Program-made: the position numbers and the translations under genes
The notes under the pieces: generated by a model
Databases searched by the model: none
What the model was told of the DNA's origin: nothing
What the model saw: the letters and a program-made list of their open reading frames with translations, nothing else
Source: a virus
IMG/VR virus record: IMGVR_UViG_3300025131_000279
Span: 1-29,689 of that record
DNA length: 29,689 nucleotides
Direction: 5' to 3' (one strand)
Shown here: piece after piece, positions 7,734-16,600 of the stretch
Position numbering within the stretch: the first letter of the stretch is position 1
Layout: each line of letters opens with the position of its first letter

Positions 7734-9384
7734 ATTTAATACAGAGCTAGGAGCAACAACATTTAGAAATAAGTATGCATCTAATACTTTTGAGACATGG
7801 AGGGATAGAGCGCATACTATTGTAGACGATGTCTGCGGAACACGCAACGGCAAAGACATGCCGGTTATGTCCAAACAAGATAGAGATTATCTAATAAAGA
7901 TTATAACAGAATTAAAATTTCTCCCTGGTGGGCGTTATATATACTACGCAGGTAGGGATGCAAGCTTCTGGAATAATTGCTACCTACTAAGATTAATGGA
8001 GGACTCAAGAGAGGAATGGTCAGCCGTAACACAAAGAGCAATGTCATGCTTGATGACAGGAGGTGGTATTGGTATAGATGTAAGTATTGCTCGCCCAAGT
8101 GGGAGACCACTACGAAGGACAGGTGGCGTAGCTTCAGGTCCGCTTCCGCTCCTAAATGTTATAAACGAAGTGGGTCGCAATGTTATGCAAGGGGGGTCGA
8201 GGCGGTCAGCTATGTACGGTTCCTTAAACTGGCAACATGAAGATGCTCAAGATTTCCTAAAGATTAAAAACTGGCACGATTCTAAAGTACCTGGAACAGG
8301 ACTATCATTAGCAGAGGTCAAGCGTAATAATTTTAATTACCCAGCCCCTCTTGATATGATGAACATCTCTTTAAATTACGACGATGAATTCCTTAAAGAA
8401 GTAAGTAATGGTAGAATGCCTGACATATTTATAGAAAACTGTAAGCAGGCAATGATGACGGGAGAGCCAGGGTTTAGCTTTAACTTTGGAGACAAGCAAA
8501 ATGAAACCCTGCGTAACGCCTGCACAGAAATAACATCAAGCGATGATTCTGACGTGTGTAATTTAGGAAGTATCAACATGGGTCGAATAGAAAACATAGA
8601 AGAATTTAAGGATGTTGTTAACGTGGCTTCTAAATTTCTAGTATGCGGGACTATAAGGGCACACCTACCTTATACAAAGGTAGAAGAAGTTAGGCAAAAG
8701 AATAGACGCCTGGGTCTAGGCTTAATGGGAATGCATGAATGGTTACTTAAGTCTGGATATAAATATGAGATGAATGATGAGCTAAAGAAATGGCTTAAGA
8801 TATACAGAGATGAATCCGAGAAGGCTGCTAACGAGCACTGTGATAGGTTCTTCTTAAGCAGACCTAAAGGATACAGGGCTATAGCCCCGACAGGTAGCAT
8901 CAGCATCCTCGCTGGCACCACCTCTGGAGTGGAACCAATCTATGCTGTGGCTTATAAAAGAAGATACTTACAGGAAGGAACCAAATGGAAGCATCAGTTT
9001 GTAGTAGATGGGGCTGCCCAGAATCTTATAGACCAGGGAATTAAACATACGGATATAGAATCAGCTATAGATTTAGCGGCTGATCCGGAAAGAAGGATAA
9101 AGTTTCAATATGAATTACAGAAGTATGTAGACCACGCTATTAGTTCTACCCTTAATCTCCCTACTTATGGCACCGAACTAAACAACGAAGGAACGTTGGA
9201 AAAATTCTCGAAGATAGTATCTAAATATGCGCATGGTCTTAGGGGCCTCACACTCTACCCCGAAGGTAGTAGAGGAGGGCAACCAATAACCGCCTGTGAT
9301 TATGAAGAGGCTCACTCAAAGAGAGGCGTTATCTATGAAGATAACAGCGATGAGCAATGTATGACAGGGATTTGTGGGGTATGA
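7726..9384 (+). CDS. nrdJ: Adenosylcobalamin-dependent (class II) ribonucleotide reductase
   Basis: The enzyme reduces ribonucleotides to deoxyribonucleotides using a B12-generated thiyl radical. Visible residues: C85 (WNNCYLL) and C278 (DVCNLGSINM) as the active-site redox pair, C266-T-E268 as the likely thiyl cysteine and catalytic Glu, APTGSISILAG in the phosphate-binding part, GLRGLTLYPEGSRGGQP near the end, and C545/C550 as the C-terminal shuttle pair. There is no ATP-cone. The open frame extends up to 7618, but the N-terminal extension there lies inside dut; the ATG at 7726 has AAGGAAGA upstream and gives 552 aa, short for the family but usual in phages. The host or its surroundings must supply B12. 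Confidence 0.92.
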   Translation: MNEFNTELGATTFRNKYASNTFETWRDRAHTIVDDVCGTRNGKDMPVMSKQDRDYLIKIITELKFLPGGRYIYYAGRDASFWNNCYLLRLMEDSREEWSAVTQRAMSCLMTGGGIGIDVSIARPSGRPLRRTGGVASGPLPLLNVINEVGRNVMQGGSRRSAMYGSLNWQHEDAQDFLKIKNWHDSKVPGTGLSLAEVKRNNFNYPAPLDMMNISLNYDDEFLKEVSNGRMPDIFIENCKQAMMTGEPGFSFNFGDKQNETLRNACTEITSSDDSDVCNLGSINMGRIENIEEFKDVVNVASKFLVCGTIRAHLPYTKVEEVRQKNRRLGLGLMGMHEWLLKSGYKYEMNDELKKWLKIYRDESEKAANEHCDRFFLSRPKGYRAIAPTGSISILAGTTSGVEPIYAVAYKRRYLQEGTKWKHQFVVDGAAQNLIDQGIKHTDIESAIDLAADPERRIKFQYELQKYVDHAISSTLNLPTYGTELNNEGTLEKFSKIVSKYAHGLRGLTLYPEGSRGGQPITACDYEEAHSKRGVIYEDNSDEQCMTGICGV

Positions 9385-9387
9385 TTC

Positions 9388-10188
9388 ATGAAAAAGAAAG
9401 AACCAAAAGACTTACTGATAATACCAGATTGTCATGCTGCGCCTGAGTATGATAACAAAAGATTCTCAGCGCTTGGCAACTTTATAATAGAACAACAACC
9501 AGGAATAATAGTTTGCTTAGGAGACTTTGGGGATATGCCTAGCCTATCATCTTATGATAAAGGCACCAAAGGATTTGAAGGCAGGCGATATAAGAAAGAT
9601 ATACTATCGGTTATAGATGCACAAGAAAAACTCTTTGCGCCTATAAAGAAATTTAATGATGTGAAAAGAAAAAGAAAGGAGAAGCAATATAAACCAAAAC
9701 TACACATGTGTCTTGGTAATCATGAAGATAGGATAGAGAGAGCTGTCAACTCGGCACCGGAATTGGAAGGAGCAATAGGATTAAGCGACTTACAATATGA
9801 AAAGTTTGGATGGAAAGTAACACCTTTTAAGAGCTGTTTATCTGTAGATAATATCATGTTCTCTCATTACTTTACATCTGGTGTAGCAGGCAGACCAATA
9901 AGTTCAACCCATGTAGGGTTTCACTTGGTATCTAAACTGCACTGCTCAGCGGTGCAAGGACATTCGCACTTGTATAATCACGCAGAACAAACTAGACCAG
10001 ACGGGCAGAAAATCTTCGGATTATCTGCAGGGTGCTATTCACATCCACACTATTCTGAAAGTTGGTGTAGAGATACAGAGTATAACTGGTGGAGGGGAGT
10101 GGTTTCATTAAAGGGGTTAGATGGAGAAGGCTACTACGATGAGATTAGTTCTATAACCCAACGTAAACTAACTAGGAGTTATCTATGA
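9388..10188 (+). CDS. Calcineurin-like metallophosphoesterase
   Basis: The two-metal phosphoesterase motifs appear in order: D14-x-H16, G45-D46-x2-D49, G110-N111-H112-E113-D114 and G191-H192-S193-H194. These coordinate the two metal ions that hydrolyse phosphomono- or diesters. The substrate cannot be read from the sequence; candidates include DNA ends, nucleotides and signalling nucleotides. The gene starts 3 bases after the nrdJ stop and overlaps the next gene by ATGA. The length of 266 is usual for phage members. A lysine-rich stretch near residues 88-102 might contact nucleic acid. Confidence 0.88.
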   Translation: MKKKEPKDLLIIPDCHAAPEYDNKRFSALGNFIIEQQPGIIVCLGDFGDMPSLSSYDKGTKGFEGRRYKKDILSVIDAQEKLFAPIKKFNDVKRKRKEKQYKPKLHMCLGNHEDRIERAVNSAPELEGAIGLSDLQYEKFGWKVTPFKSCLSVDNIMFSHYFTSGVAGRPISSTHVGFHLVSKLHCSAVQGHSHLYNHAEQTRPDGQKIFGLSAGCYSHPHYSESWCRDTEYNWWRGVVSLKGLDGEGYYDEISSITQRKLTRSYL

Positions 10189-10349
10189 GCGAACTAAAGA
10201 GATGTCCATTTTGTAATGGTGTTGCTAATGCAGGGTTATTCCTGGTCGGTTGCCCGAAATGCAAGATGACATTTCCATTTGACCCACAAAAGAAAGGAGC
10301 TATGAATGAAGCAATAGATAAGTGGAATAACAGAAAGACGGATGATTAG
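10185..10349 (+). CDS. Lar-like zinc-ribbon protein
   Basis: This 54-residue frame, coupled to the gene before by ATGA, reads LKRCPFCNG near the start, has a second pair CPKC at 23-26 and ends with EAIDKWNNR. The pattern CPFCxG ... CxxC ... AIxxWNxR is that of the Lar restriction-alleviation family and related phage zinc ribbons (C7, C10, C23, C26). In Rac prophage, Lar modulates type I restriction. Whether this member does is unknown, because many small relatives are uncharacterised. Confidence 0.75.
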   Translation: MSELKRCPFCNGVANAGLFLVGCPKCKMTFPFDPQKKGAMNEAIDKWNNRKTDD

Positions 10350-10428
10350 AACAGCACTAGAGTTAGTTCTCTGGTATGCTTGTTATATTTTCATTTCTGG
10401 TTTTATTGTCTACTTGTTTTTTGGATGA
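10342..10428 (+). CDS. 28-residue single-span membrane peptide (putative)
   Basis: An ATG overlapping the end of the Lar-like gene by 8 bases opens a 28-codon frame ending in TGA at 10426-10428, ten bases before the terminator hairpin. After MIRTALE the peptide is almost wholly hydrophobic and aromatic (LVLWYACYIF, ISGFIVYLFFG), enough for one membrane span with a short charged N-terminus. It would be the last gene of the early operon. There is no strong ribosome site, so expression would depend on coupling. It also lies antisense to the end of the 103-residue minus-strand gene, so a chance frame is possible. Confidence 0.4.
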   Translation: MIRTALELVLWYACYIFISGFIVYLFFG

Positions 10429-10674
10429 GATACTTGTCGCCCCCGAAAGGGGGCGTATTTTTTTAACACACCCACGAGGAAATGCATGGGTAGCAAACCA
10501 ATCACCACTCTCATCTTTCGTACACGCAACCTTGATAGTATCCTTATCTTTATATATAAGATATCCATAAGTATAGAAAGTTGGAGGAATAACCTCCTCA
10601 AGTTTTTCCCACCCACACGTTGCAAATATATCACGCCACTCTACCTCTACTAATAAAGGCTTCTTTACTTTCAC
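10363..10674 (-). CDS. Small phage protein of unknown function, 103 aa, GTG start
   Basis: This is the last gene of the minus-strand operon. It starts with GTG, sharing one base with the stop of the giant gene upstream. Residues 1-78 look like a compact conserved domain: an N-terminal VEVEWRDI strand, a GYLIYKDKDTIKVA hairpin and an ending FPRGCVKKIRPL, a layout I associate with small phage proteins of unknown function. The last 25 residues are polar and low in structure. They are encoded across the plus-strand terminator and opposite the 28-residue frame. No function is known to me. Confidence 0.75.
   Translation of the reverse strand: MKVKKPLLVEVEWRDIFATCGWEKLEEVIPPTFYTYGYLIYKDKDTIKVACTKDESGDWFATHAFPRGCVKKIRPLSGATSISSKKQVDNKTRNENITSIPEN
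10438..10464 (+). terminator. Intrinsic terminator of the plus-strand operon
   Basis: A seven-base perfect GC stem, CGCCCCC (10438-10444) and GGGGGCG (10449-10455), closes a GAAA tetraloop and is followed by TATTTTTTT. This is a strong rho-independent terminator for rightward transcription. On the minus strand the hairpin is not followed by a T run, so it should not stop the leftward operon. It lies 9 bases after the last plus-strand frame. Confidence 0.93.
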
Positions 10675-13600
10675 TAGAATAACCTTTTAAATCTCTTGAG
10701 ACTTTCAGCCCACTTCCTATGTTCTTGTATGATTTTAAGTATATGTTCTCTGTACTCATTAGCAAGTCTTTCTCTCTTTTCTCTGCTCAGGCTTGGATCA
10801 CTCAACATCCGCTCAGCCCTCTGCTCTATTTTTCTAATCTCTCTTTCCTTAAAATACAAAGCAGTATCTACATCCTGTGGCCCCATCTTTTGAAGGCTAA
10901 CACCGAACCATGCAAGAGTGGCGTCCTTCATTGTGTACCTTGGCAGCCCATCCCTATCTACATTCCCATCAATAATATCAGCAGCCATCATGGTTTTAAT
11001 TAACGGTCCGCCTCCTGTGCTAATATCTCCCGCCTTATTGCGAGGCATAATCATTGGTGGAATCATATAACTAGCTACAAACATCATCATATCTTGATAC
11101 CTTTGATGCACTGGATCAAACTCATTATATATAGGCTGTCTAGTAAAGGGGTCCTTATTAAGTTTAAGGGCAATAGGTATTTCAGCAGGCCCTGTAAACA
11201 TCCCTATGCTCTTATAGATAGCATCACCAAATTCAGCCTTTGCTACATTCTTAGCGAGGGCTGTATGAGCGCCCCAAGGTAAGAAGAAACTTACATCCCA
11301 CGCCTTCCATCTGTTGTTCTCATCCTTATACGGAAAGACCATAGTGCTAAACTCTTTCTCCATATAGTCAGGTAAGAAATCCATCAAAGCGTCCCAATCA
11401 TCCTCATCCAGGTCATCATTCTGAGACAAGAACATTTCCATTAGCAGGTAAGGTAACGCAGCATATTTAAGGGAAGCGAATGGATGGTTCTTTATATTTC
11501 TAGCCATCTGAGCCATCACCTTTGCATTAAAGGTAATAAACGGAGAGCCTAATGGTAGGGTCCTTAGCATCCTAATGCCCTGTGAAACATTACCATAGTC
11601 TAGAAGCGCTTCATTAGCTAGCTTAGCTGCCTCGGCTTCTTTCTTGCCATGATTCTCCATGAGGTCTATCATCTTAGCAACCTTAAACAATACCTCTGTC
11701 TTCTGGTATGCCCTGCCCCCAACATCCCCATAGTCATTAAAGAATATCCTAGCTCTAGCCCACATACCCTCGAAGCTATCTCCTTTAGCCTTTACTGTAG
11801 CTAACTCCCTATCAATCTGACCCAGTTCTGTAGCTGCAAACGTAGTTGTTTCAAGACCATACTTTCTAGCAAGCTGCATGTATTTGCCATTGGTAGATAC
11901 ATCATGCATAGCTTTACTTACCGCACCTGGAATTCTTAAGAAGTTTGTTCCAGATACGTTCATTAGTATAGTGTTAGATATCATATTCCTAACCTGAGTT
12001 GGAATATTCATTGGGACTTTAGTGTACTTAAAGGTAGCTTGCGCTCGACCACTCCACTTTAGGAGCGCACCCCATGAGGGATTACCTGTTATACCAAGAC
12101 CATTTATATCATTCCATATATCCTTATGCACCCACAGCTCACGCATAGCGCCGTACCTAGGAGAGTCAGGAACCTTCCTGTAGTTATCCATGTTAAGCCC
12201 ACGCATATCTACACTAACCTGATCAGCTGCTGCATTCATTTCTGAAGAAAGTTCTAGCATTTCAGCTGCCCTTGCGGGGTCAATCCTCTTGCCAGCATTA
12301 GCTCTGGTAGATATATCCGACGCCAGATTCTTAAAATAAGCGGCTGTCCCTATCATATTTCTGAAGGTCATTATCTGACCAGGCAATACCCATTTGTTAT
12401 TACCAGGATCACTGGCTATATAGCTAAGGTATTCTATGATAGCTAAGTCACTACCTGCCATAGTAAGATACCTGCCAGCCAAGAATGCTGGATCATCTAT
12501 ACGACCAGATATAACATCATTCAGAAATTTCTCATGATCTTTTCTATGTTTAGTATACGTAAGACTTGACGCTCTAAGACCACCAATACCTATCCTATCA
12601 CGCCCACCCATTACGTGTTCCATATAAACACGGGGTAAATACTGGTTCTTCCATTCAGCATATTGAGCATCAGTAATAAGACCCGCAGCAACTAGCCTCT
12701 CCCCCATGCTAGCTATCTCTTTCTTTGTCTCTATTACCTTTTCCTTTATACTGACAGATGGAGCTGTAGGGCCAGCCCTGGTTCCTCTTACTACGGTTTT
12801 ATGTTCAGCAAACTTAACCTTTCTAGTTGGGAGTTTAGACGGGTCAGCATTCCTGGTAGTAAAGTATTTATATATGGCTTTCTTTTCTGTGGGTGTAGCC
12901 TCGTTAAGAACATCAAAAACTATCCTACCTGTGTTAGCCCATTCTCCTACCTTTCCCTTGGTAAGCATACGTTTAGCCTCTAAAAGAGAATACCCTTCTA
13001 CAGCCATCAAAGGTTCAATCCTTCTCTGCATCCACTTAAGCGCTGAGTTTGCACGAGCAGTTCCGATCCTAGACTTAACAACCTCTCTAGCTGTCTCTCT
13101 TTCTAACCTTCTAGACTCAGTTATAGCAGAGGAATTAGGTTGACTTATAACTTTCTTAGTAGAGAATATACCAGTACCAGAATCAAATGATAGATCATCA
13201 ACAGATTTATATTGGTTATCATCCAGAAGAATCCAGCTTTTACTACCAACATCTTCTGCATCATTGGTATATTCTATTGAATCGTAACCCTCTTCTTTTA
13301 AGAGCGCTCTTAATTCCCTAGAAAATTTTGCGTCCAAGCTAAACATTCCAGCTATATCACTCTCATCATGTAAATACTTCCTAGTTGTAGCATTGCTTCT
13401 AGCAAGTTTAGATATCTTCTCCCATACAACCTCTTGTGCCTCTGGGGAATTGTATGCTGCATCCCCCCTTAGAACTCTATTAGCATGAGTAAACCAAGCA
13501 GTTGGGCTACTAAAGTTTCCTAGGTCTCCAGTTATAAAAGGATTCTGTACATTTATATATCCACGCCTTATATTAGCCCCCTTCTCAAACCATGTGTAAC

Positions 13601-16600
13601 CAACCTCTTTCTGCATACCTAATGAATCAAATAAACCCTGAGCATCAGCTAAATTATCTGATGTTCTTAGTCGAAGCTTAGGGTCCCAACTAATAGCTAT
13701 CTTGTCTAGGTCACGATTAGAAATCCTAGACTCCCACCCAGGTTTCCACGCTTCCACCTCATCAGCTAACTCAGCCAAGGCTTCACTCTCTTGGATTGGC
13801 TTATCTCTAAAGTGTTCTGATGCAGATATATTAACAGCAGCAATAGAGGTCCCTACATGTAATCCAAGTTGGGTCTTCTCTATTAGAGGAGCGCTCCAAT
13901 CGCTAGGAGTTCCATGATACACAGGTTCTTTTATTATAGAACCATCTAGAAACTCCTTCCTTTTCCTATCCCTAAACCTAGACATATTCTTGGAATCACC
14001 ATGCCTTTCTAAGGCTAGTATACCAGAGTGCCAAGTAGAATAACCAATAAGATTTACAATATCATCAAGAGTTACATTTGAAACATTCATATCAGTTCCA
14101 AATACCTTATTGAAAAATGTTTTAAATGCATTCTTTATCTTATCTAGTAATCCTTTTCTAGAAGGAGAGTCTAAGGCTGGTTGCTTGATCTCTACTACAT
14201 GAGCAAGAACCTCTTCCCAGAACTCACGCCTAACGTGGAAATTAATATGCTTGGCTGCTGGGTCAAACGGTCTGCCAGTATCAGCTTTCTTATACCCATA
14301 GTTACGCATTACCCTAGCAACAGCTGTATTAACTATGTCGTCCCCATTCTGCCCTAACTTATAAAGCTCATCTAGAACTGAGTTCCATTCGCTACCGCTG
14401 AATACATCTCTACCAAAGTGTACCCCTACCTCATGGAATAACAACCCCCTTACATCTTTGGCAGTCATGTCAGAAGATATTTTATCTCGTATAAAATAGA
14501 TAGTTCCATTGCCTCTAGAAACAAAAGCCTGTGCAGTATCAGACGCACCCATATCCTTTGCTTTGTTTCTGTCTATGAAGTTTATAAACCCTATCTCTTC
14601 TAGTCGTCTTGCTCCCTTATCCCCAAAGATACTTCTAACCTGAGACCTAACTAACTTCTCTGCCTGCCCAGGAGAATGGAATGTTGTTGCCTTGTTAAGA
14701 CGCCTGCTCTCTACAACATCATCGTTCTCTTTCGTTTCAGTCAGATCATTTTTTGTGTATGCATCCTCCATAGGAGAGACGTACCACTCCATTATGGAAG
14801 CGGCAATATCTTCTTTCTTTCCTTTGGGGTTATAGTTAAAGTCGGGATTTAAAGCTTTAATATTAGCTGCTAGACTTTTAACTTCATCGACTGAATAGCC
14901 GTTTTGTGATGGTGGGGTGGTTAACTTACTGTGCAGGTCAGCTGGATTCTCATTAGCTAGAATAGAATCAACGCTTACCTTATCTGTAGACTTCCCTTTT
15001 TTTCTATCGGCTCTCTCTTTTGCATACTGACGGTCTAGAGCAGACTGTTCTTCAGCAATACTGTATCCAAACAACCTATCAAACTCTGCCTCAGACAGTT
15101 CTTTTTCTGTCTCTTTATTGTATTCGTTACGATACCCCTCAAATAATATATTTCCTTCATCGTCTAATACATCTAACGATTCATCACGAATTTCAGTTAC
15201 TCCGGCTTCATCAAGAGCGGAATACCACGCCTGTTTGGCTTGCTCGTTTAAGGAGATGGCTGCACTTTTCGCAGTTGTTGTAGAAGCGTTGTATGGCTCT
15301 ACACTAACTATATCATTAGGAGATATACTTTCTTTTCTAATTAACCACTTCTTATCTTCTCGGGTCTTCCCCCTATTGGGGTCAAGATACAACTGGCTTC
15401 CATCATTGGTTACTTTTATTATAGATACAGCCCCAATCTCATCAGCCTTCCAGCTAGCTCCAGACTTACCTATACCAGAATTAAGAAACTTGGCAAACGA
15501 TCTTGCATCTTGTATGTTGTCAGCCACATGAATAGAATCAGCAACACCTGGAGCGTATTCTAGTCCACCTCTATCTCTAGAAGATTTTATCCCTTCTTTT
15601 TTAATCTTAGCTACAAATGCTGTTGGGGTTACGTGATATAAAAACTCAGCAGGATTATTATAAGCTACTTCTTCATCTACTTTTTTTTTAGTATCTAGAA
15701 AGTCTCTGATAGGACCAGTGTCCTTACCTTTGTCATCTAGAAAATCTACCCATCTTTGGAGGCTCTCGTCAAAGTCAGCCTGGGTTGCACCTGGTACTAC
15801 AGTAGATTTATAGTTCCTTCCATCATTAGTGTTGAGGTCTTTTATCTTCTTGCGCCACCTTACTATATCATCCTTCTGTTCATCGGTAAGTCTTTTCCTA
15901 GCTGTCTCCCCACTTAGAAGTTTGTCTACCCTACGCTGATAAGACTGCTGCATTTTTAATGCTTCTTGGTCATTGATAACGCCCATGCTAACTATCTTGG
16001 GGTCAAGGCCAGCGCGAGTAGAAATTTCATTACCTAAAAATACGTGGAAGATTTCTGGGTTAGCATATATAGATGAGCTGATAGCCTGCGCTTCTTCTTT
16101 TGTCGAAACCATGAATGGAGTAAACGTGTTGAACCTTGCAATGCTTACTTCGCTCTTTCTAAAGCTAGTACTTTTCTGAGCATCCGGACTTGTAAGATCG
16201 CGCTCTTCATAAGATACCGTAATAGAATTTCCACCAAGATCAGTGGCCTCTTCTATTACTTCTCTTTCTAGTTCACTGTCTATTTTTACATTAGGATTTT
16301 TAATCTTTTTCTTTTCATTAAGAGTTGGGAGAGGCATTCCAGCGAGCACCATCCTTGGAGGTCTTATCACAACACCAGCCCTATCTGGCTGACTGGCAAT
16401 CCCTCTTTCTGTGGCTGCTGCAACTCTAGCTGCAACTCGTTCACCGCCCTCTTGCTCTTTTAATCTTTGCTTCTGTATAGCTAGTAGGGCCTTCTCAACA
16501 TCTGCATCAGTTACCCTGTTAGCAACATAACGCGCCCTATCTCTCTTGGCATACCTCTTATAAGGCTCTCCTCTAACCATCACAATGTGAGGCTTCTCTT

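Noticed and set aside
12706-13143. Plus-strand frame of 145 codons with hydrophobic stretches
   Set aside because: It is antisense to the polyvalent-associated region of the giant gene, with no neighbouring plus-strand genes and no ribosome site.
15118-15531. Plus-strand frame of 137 codons opposite the giant gene
   Set aside because: It is one of many antisense frames within a well-supported 9.4 kb gene. It has no ribosome site and its composition mirrors the coding strand.
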